A DNA stretch of 64,000 nucleotides from Nitrospirae bacterium GWF2_44_13 (GCA_001805105.1 MHEE01000009.1:134120-198119); one strand, 5' to 3'; counted from the stretch's first letter, positions 1 through 10,061 are shown. Numbers and translations: made by a program. The notes: generated by a model not told the origin, from the sequence alone.

Positions 1-751
1 CGTGCCTTTTCAACAGTATCTGCCTTATATCCTCTTTTGCAGCCTCTATCTCCGATGCGCTTCTGACTTTAATGGTTATATTAAAAAGGCTGTCGGTATC
101 AAACAATTCCTGCGCGGCGGTCGTCGGTATAAACACTATGTCATCAAAATCAATTCCAAGCGTAACGCCTTTCTTTTCCATCACGCCTATGACGCGGTAT
201 TTGCTGTCTCCTATCGCCACAAGCGTGCCAAGCGCATTCTTGTCTCCGAAAAGATCTTTTTTCACCGTCCTTCCGAGAATACATACCTTTCTTCCAGAAT
301 CAACATCAGACGAGCTTATAAACCTGCCCGATTCAACTGACAGGTTTCTGATATCAAAATATGTCTCGGTAACTCCGGCTACAGAATTATCTCTGCTCTG
401 GTTCAGATATTTAATCTTGGAGGAACCAAGAATCAGCGGAACTGCGTCTTGAATATGCCTTGAGCGTTTTTTAATTATTACAGCGTCATCATAGACAAGC
501 TTTCTTACGGTAGTTGCGGCAGGTGGATGAAAGCCTCCCTTGGCAGAAGTTTTGCCCGGCACTACAATCAATATGTTCGTTCCGAGATTGCCAAGCTCTC
601 TGCCTATGTAGGACCTTGCGCCCTCGCCTATTGAAACAAGCATAATGACGGACGCAACCCCGATAACAACGCCGAGCATTGTAAGGAACGACCTTACCCT
701 GTTGCCCATAAGAGAGTCTCTTGAAACCCTTATAATTTCAATAACATCCAC
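1..751 (-). CDS. MacB-type ABC transporter permease (5' part, cut by window edge)
   Basis: Inner-membrane permease of a MacAB/FtsX-family exporter. About 250 codons are visible; the 3' end lies beyond base 1. A transmembrane helix (about residues 16-40, RSFLTMLGVVIGVASVIML) is followed by a large extracytoplasmic MacB core (motifs GTNILIVVPG, GRTVKKDLFG). A GTG at 751 is chosen because the reading overlaps the 3' end of the ATPase gene by 14 bases, which suggests translational coupling; no strong Shine-Dalgarno is visible. With the ATPase (738-1409) and adaptor (1455-2555) it forms a tripartite export operon. Substrate unknown; macrolide, lipoprotein or peptide export are all possible. Confidence 0.85.
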   Translation of the reverse strand, partial: MDVIEIIRVSRDSLMGNRVRSFLTMLGVVIGVASVIMLVSIGEGARSYIGRELGNLGTNILIVVPGKTSAKGGFHPPAATTVRKLVYDDAVIIKKRSRHIQDAVPLILGSSKIKYLNQSRDNSVAGVTETYFDIRNLSVESGRFISSSDVDSGRKVCILGRTVKKDLFGDKNALGTLVAIGDSKYRVIGVMEKKGVTLGIDFDDIVFIPTTAAQELFDTDSLFNITIKVRSASEIEAAKEDIRQILLKRH

Positions 752-1409
752 TCTGGCAAACCCCGTCTCTTATTGTTATTATCTTCCCTGTCTCATCAGC
801 AATATCTTTCTCATGGGTAACAACAACAATCGTTACTCCTTCCTTATTTAAACCTTTAAATATCTCTATGATCTCTTTTCCGGAACGGCTGTCAAGGTTT
901 CCCGTGGGCTCATCCGCAAGTATTATCGCAGGGCCGTTTATCAGTGCCCTTGCAATTGCGACCCTCTGCTGTTCTCCGCCTGAAAGTTCGCTCGGAAAAT
1001 GCTCTGCCCTGTGAGAAAGGCCGAGTTTCTCAAGCATCTCAAACGCTTTTTTTTTCCTTGTATTAGGCTCCACCCCGCCGTAAAGCAGAGGCAGTTCGAC
1101 ATTTTTCCATGCAATAAGTTTAGGAAGAAGATTAAAACTCTGAAATACGAAGCCGATTTTTCTGTTTCTTACCTCTGCAAGTTCGTTGTCTGTTTTGCGG
1201 CTGACGTCAACACCAAGGAGCAGATATTGCCCTGATGTCGGCCTGTCAAGGCAGCCGATAATATGAAGGAGCGTTGATTTCCCCGAGCCTGAAGGCCCCA
1301 TTATTGCCACAAAATCCTTTTCAGCGACTTCCATGTCTATGCCCCTTAAGACATCAACTGTCACCTTTGGCAGCACATACGACCTCTTTATATCCTTTAG
1401 AACAATCAC
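738..1409 (-). CDS. MacB/LolD-type ABC transporter ATP-binding protein
   Basis: Cytoplasmic ATPase of the exporter, 223 aa. Walker A GPSGSGKST (residues 38-46), signature LSGGEQQRVAIARAL, Walker B ILADEPTGNLD and H-loop VVTHE are intact. Length and the LDRPTSGQYLL and FVFQSFNLLP stretches are typical of the LolD/MacB ATPase subfamily. The start is GTG at 1409 with only a weak upstream Shine-Dalgarno. It follows the adaptor gene by 45 bases that contain a short dispersed repeat, and its 3' end overlaps the permease start. Confidence 0.93.
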   Translation of the reverse strand: MIVLKDIKRSYVLPKVTVDVLRGIDMEVAEKDFVAIMGPSGSGKSTLLHIIGCLDRPTSGQYLLLGVDVSRKTDNELAEVRNRKIGFVFQSFNLLPKLIAWKNVELPLLYGGVEPNTRKKKAFEMLEKLGLSHRAEHFPSELSGGEQQRVAIARALINGPAIILADEPTGNLDSRSGKEIIEIFKGLNKEGVTIVVVTHEKDIADETGKIITIRDGVCQSGCY

Positions 1410-1430
1410 TTTATCTTGCTATCTTCGTTT

Positions 1431-1468
1431 TCCCCATTCACCGATTTACCCCCTTCACCTATTCACCG
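1431..1468. repeat. GGTGAATAGGTGAA-type dispersed repeat, copy 1
   Basis: Read on the minus strand, this stretch is built of GGTGAA units (GGTGAATAGGTGAA, then a spacer, then GGTGAATGGGG). It spans the 3' end of the adaptor gene and the gap before the ABC ATPase. A second copy lies at 26269-26295, after an ammonium transporter gene; both copies share CCCCATTCACC and TTCACCTATTCACC on the plus strand. Mechanism unknown. Confidence 0.6.
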
Positions 1469-2555
1469 TTTCTTTTACTCTCTTGCCGTCAGCAAGTCCC
1501 GTCGCATCCGGGTTTATAATCACTGTATCTCCCTCTTTAACGCCTGACCTTATCTCGGTAAAATTCCAGTTGAACTGCCCTGTTTCAACAGGAATAAGTT
1601 TTGCTGTTGAACCTTTTTTGATAAATACAAATTTTTTGCCGTTTTTCTCCATAAGCGCATGGGATGGAACCACAAGCGAATTTTTAATGTTGTCCACAAT
1701 AATCTCCACATCAGCAGACATCCCCGGTTTTATAATGATTTGTTTTTCTTTAAGCCGTGTCCTCACCTCAAAGGTCCTTGTTTCCTGCTTGCCGCCGAGG
1801 ACTACCGGCGATATAAGATATATTTCACCTTTAAAAATCTTTCCCAGATACGCGTCCATTGTAATATTAACCTGCTGGCCCAGTCTAACCTTTGCAACAT
1901 CAGCCTCATCTATAAACGCCTCGATATAAAGGTCCTCCATAGAGACAACATGCGCCACCAAAGCGCCCGCTAAAGCGCCCGTTAAAGTTGTCTCGCCAAC
2001 CTTGACAGGCCTTGATATTACCACGCCTGATATCGGAGATCTTATAAACGAATATTGATAGTTAAGCCTTGCAAGGGAAAGCGAGTTCTCAGCCTCTTTA
2101 ACACCGGCATAAGCGACATTGTATTCTTTCTGTACAGCATCGAAATCTATATGAGAGATATATCCCTTTTCCTTCAGGTCGGTAAATCTCTTTAATCTTG
2201 TCTCTGCTTCCTTCTGAATTGATTTTGCCTTTTCCAGCGAGGCAAGCGCAATGTTAAGGCTCAGATGCGCCTCCTCAGGGTCAAGTTCGGCTATCATTGA
2301 ACCGGGCTTGACTATGCTGCCCTCTTCAACATATAGTTTTGTAATCTTGCCTATCCTCTGCGCCGTGATCTTAACTTCTTTTTCTGATTTTATCGTGCCG
2401 GTTGATGTAGCAGTTACGGTAATCGCAAGCTCCTGCCTGTTTACAGGCGTTGTTTTAACATCAACTGCGCTGAAGGTTCCCTTGAGGATAAAAAACATTA
2501 CCAAAAAAATTATTGCCGAAAGAAACCAAAAAATACGTTTTCTGTAAAAAGGCAT
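1455..2555 (-). CDS. MacA/HlyD-family periplasmic adaptor
   Basis: Membrane fusion protein, 366 aa, linking the inner-membrane ABC pump to an outer-membrane channel. An N-terminal anchor helix (about residues 8-27) precedes the barrel-sandwich half motif (VEEGSIVKPGSMIAELD), an alpha-hairpin rich in E and K, the second half motif (IRSPISGVVISRPVKVGE) and beta-barrel strands. The start is ATG with AGGGAGG upstream. It is first in the exporter operon. Its stop codon TGA lies inside a GGTGAATAGGTGAA-type dispersed repeat, so the last residues (VNR) are encoded by that repeat. Confidence 0.9.
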   Translation of the reverse strand: MPFYRKRIFWFLSAIIFLVMFFILKGTFSAVDVKTTPVNRQELAITVTATSTGTIKSEKEVKITAQRIGKITKLYVEEGSIVKPGSMIAELDPEEAHLSLNIALASLEKAKSIQKEAETRLKRFTDLKEKGYISHIDFDAVQKEYNVAYAGVKEAENSLSLARLNYQYSFIRSPISGVVISRPVKVGETTLTGALAGALVAHVVSMEDLYIEAFIDEADVAKVRLGQQVNITMDAYLGKIFKGEIYLISPVVLGGKQETRTFEVRTRLKEKQIIIKPGMSADVEIIVDNIKNSLVVPSHALMEKNGKKFVFIKKGSTAKLIPVETGQFNWNFTEIRSGVKEGDTVIINPDATGLADGKRVKETVNR

Positions 2556-2616
2556 TATTTCCTCCCTAATAAAATCAAATCATTTAAAGTTTAACATAAA
2601 AAAAGACAGGATAAAC

Positions 2617-3468
2617 TCAAACAAGATAATCAAGAAGAGTAAACACAAACACTGTTATGCTTATATAGCCGTTCATATTGAAAAATGCCATATCAAGCCG
2701 GCTCAGGTCATTAGCGTTTACAAGGGAATGCTCATAAATGAAAAGCCCTCCCGCAACAGCCATGCCAATCCAGTAAAATATTCCAAGGTCAAAGATTATC
2801 CCTGTAACTGCAAGCAGTCCCCATGTGATGAGATGAAAGACCCTTGAAAAAAGCAGCGCATCCTTTATGCCGAACTTCGCAGGAATAGAATAAAGGCCCA
2901 AAGACCTGTCGAACTCAACATCCTGAAGCGCGTAAAGCACGTCAAAACCCGCAAGCCAGAAAACAACGGCAAAGGCAACAGGCAGTATCTCAGCGTTAAA
3001 CGTGCCTCTAACGGCAATCCATGCGCCAACAGGAGCGGCAGAGATTGCAATGCCAAGGACAATATGCGAGAGCCACGTGAATCTCTTTGTGTATGAATAG
3101 ATGAAAAGCACAGCGATAGCCAGAGGAGAAAGTTTCAGGCAGAGGGGATTTAGCATATATGCGGCAAAGATAAGAACGGCAAATGAAATAACCGCAAATA
3201 AAATTGCGCTGGATGGCTTTATCTTGCCGGATGGAAGCTCCCGATTCGCTGTCCTTGGATTTGCAGCATCAATCTTTCTGTCAATAATCCTGTTCAAGCC
3301 CATTGCCCCTGACCGCGCAGCGACCATTGCGACAACAATCCAGAATATCTGTTTTGCTGAAGGGATTCCCGAAGCGGCAAGAAGTGCGCCTGTAAATGCG
3401 AACGGCAGCGCAAAAATTGAGTGAGAAAACTTAATCATCTTCAGATACAGCGCTATCTTCTCAAACAC
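2617..3468 (-). CDS. mqnP: UbiA-family polyprenyltransferase, MqnP-like
   Basis: Integral membrane prenyltransferase, 283 aa, predicted to prenylate 1,4-dihydroxy-6-naphthoate in futalosine-route menaquinone synthesis, or 4-hydroxybenzoate if UbiA. First Asp-rich motif is NRIIDRKIDAANPRT followed by NRELPSGKI; the second is DVEFDRSLGLYSIPAKFG; about eight hydrophobic segments. The NRxxDRxID form favours MqnP over UbiA, but no other mqn gene is in the window to confirm it. A TTG at 3474 is possible, but GTG at 3468 sits 8 bases after AGGAG and is preferred. Confidence 0.82.
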   Translation of the reverse strand: MFEKIALYLKMIKFSHSIFALPFAFTGALLAASGIPSAKQIFWIVVAMVAARSGAMGLNRIIDRKIDAANPRTANRELPSGKIKPSSAILFAVISFAVLIFAAYMLNPLCLKLSPLAIAVLFIYSYTKRFTWLSHIVLGIAISAAPVGAWIAVRGTFNAEILPVAFAVVFWLAGFDVLYALQDVEFDRSLGLYSIPAKFGIKDALLFSRVFHLITWGLLAVTGIIFDLGIFYWIGMAVAGGLFIYEHSLVNANDLSRLDMAFFNMNGYISITVFVFTLLDYLV

Positions 3469-3590
3469 AATCAATTCTCCTTTTCAAAAGCTTCAAAATA
3501 ATAACACAATTGACAGTAGATTCTGCGTTTATTTGTTTCCTCTTTTTTACCAAAATGTGGTATATTCTGTCCATGAAAGCAGTAAATACC

Positions 3591-3607
3591 AACGCTGGAT
3601 AAGCGTT
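3591..3607. repeat. Small inverted repeat in leader of the 55-aa ORF
   Basis: AACGCT, five bases, AGCGTT: a 6-bp perfect inverted repeat 27 bases before the start of the following small ORF. Role unknown; it could be a short mRNA hairpin. Confidence 0.35.
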
Positions 3608-3633
3608 AGTTAGCTGCATAGGAGGAAAGAGCT

Positions 3634-3801
3634 ATGGACCCATATATGAAAGGTATGGCAGGTTTTTTATGGGCAACGATAATCCTGTATTTCATATCCA
3701 AAAAAAAGGGCGGCAGATGGACAACGGCATTTAGAATTGTGGGGGAGAAATGGGGGACACATCCCGTATTTCTTAACCGCACGTCTGATTTAGGCCGTTG
3801 A
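3634..3801 (+). CDS. Small membrane protein, 55 aa
   Basis: Not recognised. A 55-codon ORF begins ATG 8 bases after GGAGGAAAG, a strong Shine-Dalgarno. Residues about 8-22 (MAGFLWATIILYFISKKKGG region) form one hydrophobic helix followed by KKKGGR, predicting a single-pass protein with a cytoplasmic positively charged tail. It leads a short plus-strand run ahead of the pilin-like protein and acylphosphatase, divergent from mqnP. Confidence 0.55.
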   Translation: MDPYMKGMAGFLWATIILYFISKKKGGRWTTAFRIVGEKWGTHPVFLNRTSDLGR

Positions 3802-3886
3802 CTGCAAAAACGACAGATGATTTCAGATAAAAGGAAAGGGGCGCAGGCATGATAAAATTCATCGGCTCGAAAGGATGTAAATAGCT

Positions 3887-4375
3887 ATGGGTTGCCTGTT
3901 GGTTCTCGTCTTGGCCGGCGTGTCAACAGCCATGATATATTTTTTCGGATATCCTCTTTGGGTCATGGTGGCTTTAGGCTCGCTGTGGCTTGCCGCTGCT
4001 CTTTATTCTGCAATTTTTGGACATCGCGGTTTTGGCGGCGGACCGAGAACTGATCTTCTGATTGTGATTGCAGGAGCTGGCATTACAGCAGCAGTAATAA
4101 TTCCGCAGTTTGAGGCGCAAAAACCCTGCAATCAGGCCAGAACAGCTCTGATGAAACTTGCCGATGCGGAAAATACATATTTTGCCGAACATAAAACTTA
4201 TACCAAAGACCTCCAGCTCTTGCGCCTTTCTCTGAAACCGGAAGTCAATATTTCAATCGTTAAGTCTGATGGGCAGTCATTTATCGCTACGGCATCGCAC
4301 AGGTTATGCGATAAAGATAATGATGGGAAACCTGATGTGCTTATGTGGGATTCTGCCAAAGGCGGGCCTCAATAA
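3887..4375 (+). CDS. Membrane protein with type IV pilin-like C-terminal region
   Basis: 162 aa. Two hydrophobic helices at the N terminus (about residues 3-45) are followed by DLLIVIAGAGITAAVIIPQFE, which resembles a pilin/pseudopilin N-terminal helix, then a soluble region (ALMKLADAENTYFAEHKTYT) of the kind found in minor pilins and GspG-like proteins. No prepilin peptidase site (G before F-T-L-I-E) is visible and the pilin-like helix is internal, so it is probably not a classical pilin. Cys pair near residues 84 and 143. Function not known; neighbours give no clue. Confidence 0.6.
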   Translation: MGCLLVLVLAGVSTAMIYFFGYPLWVMVALGSLWLAAALYSAIFGHRGFGGGPRTDLLIVIAGAGITAAVIIPQFEAQKPCNQARTALMKLADAENTYFAEHKTYTKDLQLLRLSLKPEVNISIVKSDGQSFIATASHRLCDKDNDGKPDVLMWDSAKGGPQ

Positions 4376-4418
4376 CAGCGCCATGGGACTCACATACATA
4401 AGGGAATAGAAAATTAGC

Positions 4419-4700
4419 ATGGCAAATGCACGGGCGCATCTTTTAATCTCAGGCAGGGTTCAGGGAGTGTTCTACAGGTCATTCACCGAAGACGTCGCGC
4501 AATTGCTCGGGCTTAAGGGATGGGTTAAAAACAGAAGCGACGGAAATGTTGAGGCAGTCTTTGAAGGCAAAAAAGAAGATATAGAAAAGGCCATAAAATC
4601 ATGTTACAAAGGCCCTCCTGCCGCAAAGGTAAACAATATTGACGTCAAATGGGAAATTTTCAAAGGCGAATTTGATACATTTTCAGTGCGATATTTCTAA
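4419..4700 (+). CDS. acyP: Acylphosphatase
   Basis: 93 aa, the usual family length. It hydrolyses carboxyl-phosphate bonds of acyl phosphates in the cytoplasm. The GRVQGVFYR signature contains the phosphate-binding Arg, and GWVKNRSDGNVEAVFEG contains the catalytic Asn. Shine-Dalgarno is weak. It is convergent with copA, the stop codons being 9 bases apart. Confidence 0.95.
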   Translation: MANARAHLLISGRVQGVFYRSFTEDVAQLLGLKGWVKNRSDGNVEAVFEGKKEDIEKAIKSCYKGPPAAKVNNIDVKWEIFKGEFDTFSVRYF

Positions 4701-4709
4701 CCCGCGCAT

Positions 4710-7019
4710 TTATATCTTCACCCTCTTCAACAGGGCAGAGTTGCTCACTACCGACAATGAGCTTAATGCCATTGCTGCCGCGGCAATTATAGGATTCAAA
4801 AGCCCAAAGGCAGCAATCGGGATACCTACAGTGTTGTAAATAAACGCCCAGAAAAGGTTCTGTTTTATCTTCCGCATTGTCTTCCTGCTGAGTTTTATGC
4901 TCTTGATTACGTCTCTCAGGTCGTCCCTTACCAGTATGATGCCGCCTGTCTCTTTTGCCACATCAGAGCCGCTGCCTATTGCTATGCCGATATCTGCCTG
5001 GGCAAGTGCAGGGGAATCATTGATTCCGTCTCCCACCATTGCCACAACTTTTCCTTCAGCCTGAAGTTCTTTAATGACTTTAGACTTTTCACCGGGCAGG
5101 ACATTTGCAACAATTCTTTCAATTCCGACTTTAGAGCCGATGGCCCTTGCGGTTTTTTCATTGTCTCCTGTCAGCATTACAACCTGAATACCTTCATCTT
5201 TAAGACCCTTCACTACATCTTCTGCGTTTTCCTTTAAAGTATCTGCAACTGCAATCAATCCGATAAATTTCTTATCTGCTGCAACCAGCATTACTGTGTT
5301 GCCCTTTTCTTCAAGACCTGATATTACAGACTCTTTATCCTGAATATCAATACCCATTTCTTTCATAAGCCTTCTGTTGCCTATCAGGATTTCTCTCTCC
5401 TGAGATTTTACTTTAACGCCGTGCCCTGGAACGGCCTCAAATGCCTCTGCATGGGGTATTGCAAGTCCGGCCATATTCGCCCTTTTTAAAATTGCCTCAG
5501 CCAGAGGATGTTCAGAACCTTTTTCCGCAATTGCTGCAAGTTGTATTATTTCACTTTCACTGACACTATTCACTGACACTATTTCTGTCACCTCAGGCTC
5601 ACCTTTCGTGAGAGTACCGGTCTTGTCAAACACCACCACATTTAGTTTTTCAGCCCTTTCGAGATATTCAGCGCCCCGTATAAGTATCCCAAGTTCGGCT
5701 CCCTTACCCACTCCGACCATTAATGCCGCCGGCGTCGCTATGCCGAGGGCACAGGGACAGGCGATTATTAAAACCGCTACAAACGACAAAAGCGCCAAGG
5801 TGGTATTTCCAATAAGGACCCATATAATAGCTGACAGAAACGCAACGCCGATAACAGCCGGGACAAAAAAGGATGCAACCTTGTCAGCGAGCCTCTGAAT
5901 CTGCGATGATGATGCCTGTGCCTCCTCCACCAATTTAATTATCTGGCTCAATGTAGTATCAGCGCCAATTCTTGTTGCCCTGAATTTAAAAGAGCCGACT
6001 TTGTTTATCGTGCCGCCTATCACATCATCGCCTGTCTTTTTTTCGACAGGGACGCTTTCACCGGTCAGCATCTTTTCATCTACAGATGAGTGCCCTTCCG
6101 TGACAATTCCGTCGGTTGGAATTTTTTCCCCCGGCCTGACAACGACAATTTCATTTACCATAACCGATTCGGCGGGAATTTCAACCTCCACGCTATCTCT
6201 GACGACCCTCGCTGTCTGTGGTTTAAGGTCGAGGAGTTTTCTGATCGCTGCGGAACTTTTTTTCTTGATAATCTCTTCCATGTATTTCCCGAGGAGGACA
6301 AAGGCGATAATAATAGCAGACACGTCGAAATATACATTCTTTTCTTCAACAGGCAGAACACCGGGGAAAAAGACCACAAATGCGCTGTAAAGATATGCAG
6401 TTGATGTGCCGAGCGCTATGAGAAGGTCCATATTCGCCACACGGTCTTTGATGGCATGATATGCGCCTATGAAAAAACCTTTTCCGCCGAATATCATAAT
6501 GGGAGTTGTGATGATAAAGAGCCAGACACCTGCATTGAACCATGGTAGAAACGAAAAAGGAACCCAGGTGAGAACGGTTGCCCCTGCTGCAAGACCGAGA
6601 AATAAGGCCGCCCTGAAGATCGCCAGAAAAAGGACTCCCGTAAGGGCAATAGTCACCCGTCTCTTCATAGACTTAAGCTCTGCTTCAGGAGACTCGAATG
6701 TTCTTACACAGTCTTCGCTGCAAAAATAGTATGCCCTGCCTCTGGCTTCCCTCTTTATGGAGCGTTCCTTCGGGATTACCATACCGCATATCGGGTCCTT
6801 TGCCATCTCTGAGATTACCTTTGAAGTGGCAGAAACCAATTCCTCCATCTTAGGCATCATCATAATGGTCTTCTTACCGAGGAAAGATTCAGGGTCTTTA
6901 TCGAATTTTTCCTTGCAGTGTTTCGCGCAGAAATAATATTTCTTTCCTTTATATTCCGATACACCGGCAGCCCTTGCATCCTCAATTGTCATATTGCATA
7001 CAGGATCCGTAACCTTCAT
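4710..7019 (-). CDS. copA: Cu(I)-translocating P1B-type ATPase with two N-terminal YHS domains
   Basis: 769 aa. Exports copper across the inner membrane. Order: YHS/TRASH-like domain (residues about 1-45, [11 protein letters not shown] and [12 protein letters not shown]), a second one (about 73-110, [11 protein letters not shown] and YYFCSEDC), membrane helices, actuator TGES, CPCALG metal site, DKTGTLT phosphorylation loop, [10 protein letters not shown] hinge, and two last helices with YN and MALSS, the Cu(I)-type pattern. No HMA GMTCxxC domain is present. ATG follows AAAGGAG. A perfect 13-bp tandem repeat lies inside the gene. It is first gene of a minus-strand run with an M50 protease 57 bases downstream... 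on the upstream side, transcribed in the same direction. Confidence 0.95.
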   Translation of the reverse strand: MKVTDPVCNMTIEDARAAGVSEYKGKKYYFCAKHCKEKFDKDPESFLGKKTIMMMPKMEELVSATSKVISEMAKDPICGMVIPKERSIKREARGRAYYFCSEDCVRTFESPEAELKSMKRRVTIALTGVLFLAIFRAALFLGLAAGATVLTWVPFSFLPWFNAGVWLFIITTPIMIFGGKGFFIGAYHAIKDRVANMDLLIALGTSTAYLYSAFVVFFPGVLPVEEKNVYFDVSAIIIAFVLLGKYMEEIIKKKSSAAIRKLLDLKPQTARVVRDSVEVEIPAESVMVNEIVVVRPGEKIPTDGIVTEGHSSVDEKMLTGESVPVEKKTGDDVIGGTINKVGSFKFRATRIGADTTLSQIIKLVEEAQASSSQIQRLADKVASFFVPAVIGVAFLSAIIWVLIGNTTLALLSFVAVLIIACPCALGIATPAALMVGVGKGAELGILIRGAEYLERAEKLNVVVFDKTGTLTKGEPEVTEIVSVNSVSESEIIQLAAIAEKGSEHPLAEAILKRANMAGLAIPHAEAFEAVPGHGVKVKSQEREILIGNRRLMKEMGIDIQDKESVISGLEEKGNTVMLVAADKKFIGLIAVADTLKENAEDVVKGLKDEGIQVVMLTGDNEKTARAIGSKVGIERIVANVLPGEKSKVIKELQAEGKVVAMVGDGINDSPALAQADIGIAIGSGSDVAKETGGIILVRDDLRDVIKSIKLSRKTMRKIKQNLFWAFIYNTVGIPIAAFGLLNPIIAAAAMALSSLSVVSNSALLKRVKI
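5556..5581. repeat. 13-bp perfect tandem repeat inside copA
   Basis: TTCACTGACACTA occurs twice back to back. Since 13 is not a multiple of three, the two copies are read in different frames, in the loop just after [16 protein letters not shown]. Similar CACTGACAC strings occur near 24311 and, in reverse, near 23591. Confidence 0.6.
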
Positions 7020-7076
7020 TCTAACTCCTTTCCATAACCTGCATATTTTAACTATTTTACAGGAGATTTTTAAAGT

Positions 7077-8201
7077 TTATTGCAGTTCCGCCCTCATCTG
7101 AACATATTTAGCTATACCGTTTCTCGTTATCAAACCTGCAAGATTTCCTTTATCCATCACAACAAAACGGCCTTTATCCTCTCCTATCATCAGCTCCAGC
7201 ACTTTCCACGCATCGTCATTCTCAGCTAGTTCCCATCTAATGTCATGAGGAATGAAAATTTCCGATACCGGAACATCCTTCCACTTCTCTTGCGGAACAT
7301 TCCTGATTTCCTTCAAGTTCAGAATTCCGAGGAACTTGCCGTCATCCACTACCGGAAATCCTCCGTACCCGAATTTGAGAAAAAAATCATTTACAGCAGT
7401 CTCTATTGTAATATCCGGAGAAACCGTCACAATGTCCCTTATCATTATGTCTTTTACCTTGATATCTTTGAGCAGTTCCTTAAGCCCTGCTTGTTGATAG
7501 CTAGCCTGCGCGGCAGAGTGCAGGAACCACCCTATGAGCATTAACCATAGGCCTCCAGGGACCCCCACGAATATGGAAAAAATTCCGAATACTATAAAAA
7601 AAATGGAAATCTTTTGCCCGTAACTTGCGGCTTTTTTTGTTGCATAAAAGAAATCGCCTGTCTTGTTCCACATTAATGCCCTCACAACCCTGCCCCCATC
7701 CATAGGAAAACCTGGGATCAGATTAAATATCCCGAGTATGAGATTAACCTGATACAGGTAATGGAAAATGGCTTTTGTGACCTGATCGGCAACAAAGGCA
7801 TGAATCATAAAGAACAAAAATGAGAGCATAAAACTTGAAAGCGGCCCCGCGATCGCCATCCTGAATTCTGCCTTGGGATGGGGAGGCTCGCTCTTCATCT
7901 GAGCCACTCCTCCGAATATGAATAAGGTTATGCCGGCTATCTGCATACCGTATCGCATAGCGATATATGAATGGGAAAGCTCATGCAGGGCAACCGATAC
8001 GAAAAGCATAAGTGCGGCAACAGCGCCGCCAAACCAGTAGGACATTCCGGGAAGTTCAGGCGCAACCTTGGGGAAATAATATGTGGATAAGGACCACGTA
8101 ATCAACCCGAAGACAATAAGCCATGAAAAATGGACCCTTACAGGTATGCCCATGACTATAGCTATCCTTAATGAGCCGGACTGAAGAGAAGACGCATTCA
8201 T
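7077..8201 (-). CDS. Site-2-protease family metallopeptidase (M50) with CBS pair
   Basis: 374 aa intramembrane zinc protease. HELSH (residues 73-77) supplies two zinc ligands and the catalytic Glu; [10 protein letters not shown] carries the third ligand Asp. Six or so transmembrane helices occupy residues 20-220. Two CBS domains follow (about 245-370, [16 protein letters not shown] and [15 protein letters not shown]), which could sense adenylates. The substrate is unknown. It is transcribed just before copA on the same strand with a 57-base gap, so it may be in one unit with copA. Confidence 0.9.
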   Translation of the reverse strand: MNASSLQSGSLRIAIVMGIPVRVHFSWLIVFGLITWSLSTYYFPKVAPELPGMSYWFGGAVAALMLFVSVALHELSHSYIAMRYGMQIAGITLFIFGGVAQMKSEPPHPKAEFRMAIAGPLSSFMLSFLFFMIHAFVADQVTKAIFHYLYQVNLILGIFNLIPGFPMDGGRVVRALMWNKTGDFFYATKKAASYGQKISIFFIVFGIFSIFVGVPGGLWLMLIGWFLHSAAQASYQQAGLKELLKDIKVKDIMIRDIVTVSPDITIETAVNDFFLKFGYGGFPVVDDGKFLGILNLKEIRNVPQEKWKDVPVSEIFIPHDIRWELAENDDAWKVLELMIGEDKGRFVVMDKGNLAGLITRNGIAKYVQMRAELQ

Positions 8202-8260
8202 GATAATTCAATCATCCCACATTATTATTTTCTTCACAAGTAAGGCCTGCACAGACTGAA

Positions 8261-9382
8261 TCAGCGAATTGCACAGTATCCTCCGGGAACCCCTTTCTTA
8301 GAAAAGACTACCTGCCACACATGCATATACCTGGAACGGAAACCGCCTGAACAGCTCAAAAGATAGTATTTCCACATACGGTAGAACCTGTCGCTATATG
8401 TCGATCTCAATTGCTGCCAGTTGCGGTCAAAATTATGAAACCATGCCATCAGGGTTGGGTCATAATAGACGCCGAAATTGTGCCAGTCTTCTATGACAAA
8501 TAACCCCTCGACAGAGGCGCTGATCTGCTTCATAGAGGGAATCATCGAATTCGGAAATATATATTTGGCAAGCCATGGATTAACAGCCGCATTCGAGCGA
8601 GCGTCCCCGATAGTGTGCAGTAAAAATAGCCCGCCGTCTTTTAAGCATTTATACACCGCCTCCATATAAGTCCGGTAGTTTTTGTGCCCGACATGCTCGA
8701 ACATGCCGACGGAGACTATATGAGCGAACTTTTCATTGACATCCCTGTAATCCTGCAATCTGATTTCGATCGGCAAATCTCTGCAGTGTTCCCTTGCGAG
8801 CGAAACCTGTTCTTTTGATACTGTAATGCCGACTACACTTGCTCCGTATTTCTCGGCAGCGTATTTGGCGAATCCACCCCACCCGCAGCCGATGTCGAGC
8901 ACCTTATCACCGGGCCGCAATCCTATTTTTCTACAGATTAAGTCGAGCTTTGCCTCTTGAGCAGAATCCAAATTCGCTGAGCCTTTCCAGTATCCGCAAC
9001 TATAGATCATTCTCCTATCCAGCATATGTCTATATAATTCGTTGCCGATATCATAGTGGCGCTCTCCGATCTGGAATGCTCTCGACTTTCTGCTCAGATT
9101 GAAGATAACGGAATTGAGATCCATGAGAATAAGCTTCAGCCCCCTCTTAACCTTCTCTTCCGGGTTTGACAAAAGAAGTTTATAAAAGAACTCATCAAGC
9201 CTTTCGCATTCCCACCATCCATCCATATAGGACTCACCAAGCCCGAGGTTTCCTTCCTTTACGGCCCTTCTATAAAAACCGCCGGCCTTTATCCTGATGT
9301 CCCATGGATTATTGCCGTTGATGATTATGCCGGCATGAGACAGTATTGCTTCGACAAGACGCTTGTATTTATCGTTTCCCAT
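8261..9382 (-). CDS. cfa: Cyclopropane-fatty-acyl-phospholipid synthase
   Basis: 373 aa, normal length. Transfers a methylene group from SAM to unsaturated acyl chains in membrane phospholipids. SAM-binding VLDIGCGWGGFAKYAA, family motifs YSCGYW, VSVGMFEHVGHKNY and the C-terminal WHNFGVYYDPTLMAWF are present. A GTG at 9397 is possible; ATG at 9382 is preferred because GGGGA stands 6 bases before it. Immediately follows a small methyltransferase gene on the same strand, gap about 67 bases. Confidence 0.94.
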   Translation of the reverse strand: MGNDKYKRLVEAILSHAGIIINGNNPWDIRIKAGGFYRRAVKEGNLGLGESYMDGWWECERLDEFFYKLLLSNPEEKVKRGLKLILMDLNSVIFNLSRKSRAFQIGERHYDIGNELYRHMLDRRMIYSCGYWKGSANLDSAQEAKLDLICRKIGLRPGDKVLDIGCGWGGFAKYAAEKYGASVVGITVSKEQVSLAREHCRDLPIEIRLQDYRDVNEKFAHIVSVGMFEHVGHKNYRTYMEAVYKCLKDGGLFLLHTIGDARSNAAVNPWLAKYIFPNSMIPSMKQISASVEGLFVIEDWHNFGVYYDPTLMAWFHNFDRNWQQLRSTYSDRFYRMWKYYLLSCSGGFRSRYMHVWQVVFSKKGVPGGYCAIR

Positions 9383-9449
9383 ATCAAGTCCCCACACTAA
9401 TGCACTGGCAACTCTTTTTGAGGCTTACTTTAATTTCGGTTTCTTCTCG

Positions 9450-10061
9450 TTATCGTCTCTTCCTCCCGACGCCGAATATAGCGATATTTCCGAAATGCTT
9501 TATACTAATTATATCCACATTGTTATTCTTTAGCTCATCCTTAAACTCGTCAAAGCTGAACATCCCTCCGGCAGGATGTGTTGCAATTATACTTAACATA
9601 GAACCTTTTGTAAAAATGCTTGTAAACTCCCTGAGCGGCTCTTCAAAAAATAATTCCCCTCCGTTTTTCAGAACCCTTGAAACCTCTTTTACCGCCTTTC
9701 TCCAGTCCTCCATGTGATGGATAACACCGAAAGAAAAAACAGCATCAAACTTGTTATCAGGCTCATCAAGAGCCATTGCATCGGCAACCCTGAACTCAAT
9801 CTTATCCTTAAATTCAGGACTGAGGTTCTTCTTTGCCCTTTCTATCTGTTCAGAATCTACGTCAGTCGCAATAACCCTTTGCGCGCCGAATTGCTCAACA
9901 ATTATCTCTGCCCCAACTCCCCTTCCGCAGCCAATCTCAAGGCAGAGCGGATAGCTTTCAAAACCAGCCATCCGCTTCAACATGGGGCCTTCTATGCGCC
10001 TCTGAATAAAAGCCCTGAGAGGGTTATTTGTTATAAGCCTCTCTCCAAGATTAAGCTTCAT
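9450..10061 (-). CDS. Class I SAM-dependent methyltransferase
   Basis: 203 aa. SAM motif I CLEIGCGRGVGAEI, motif II VIATDVDSEQIERAK, DAVFSFGVIHHMEDW (motif IV) and a post-domain GGELFFEEPLREF. Resembles UbiE/Methyltransf_11 small-molecule or lipid methylases; substrate cannot be read from sequence. ATG start without a visible Shine-Dalgarno. It may be co-transcribed with cfa. Confidence 0.82.
   Translation of the reverse strand: MKLNLGERLITNNPLRAFIQRRIEGPMLKRMAGFESYPLCLEIGCGRGVGAEIIVEQFGAQRVIATDVDSEQIERAKKNLSPEFKDKIEFRVADAMALDEPDNKFDAVFSFGVIHHMEDWRKAVKEVSRVLKNGGELFFEEPLREFTSIFTKGSMLSIIATHPAGGMFSFDEFKDELKNNNVDIISIKHFGNIAIFGVGRKRR

Noticed and set aside
3849..3884. 11-codon ORF (MIKFIGSKGCK) before the pilin-like gene
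   Set aside because: Too short, ribosome site weak, and no second copy or pattern to support it.
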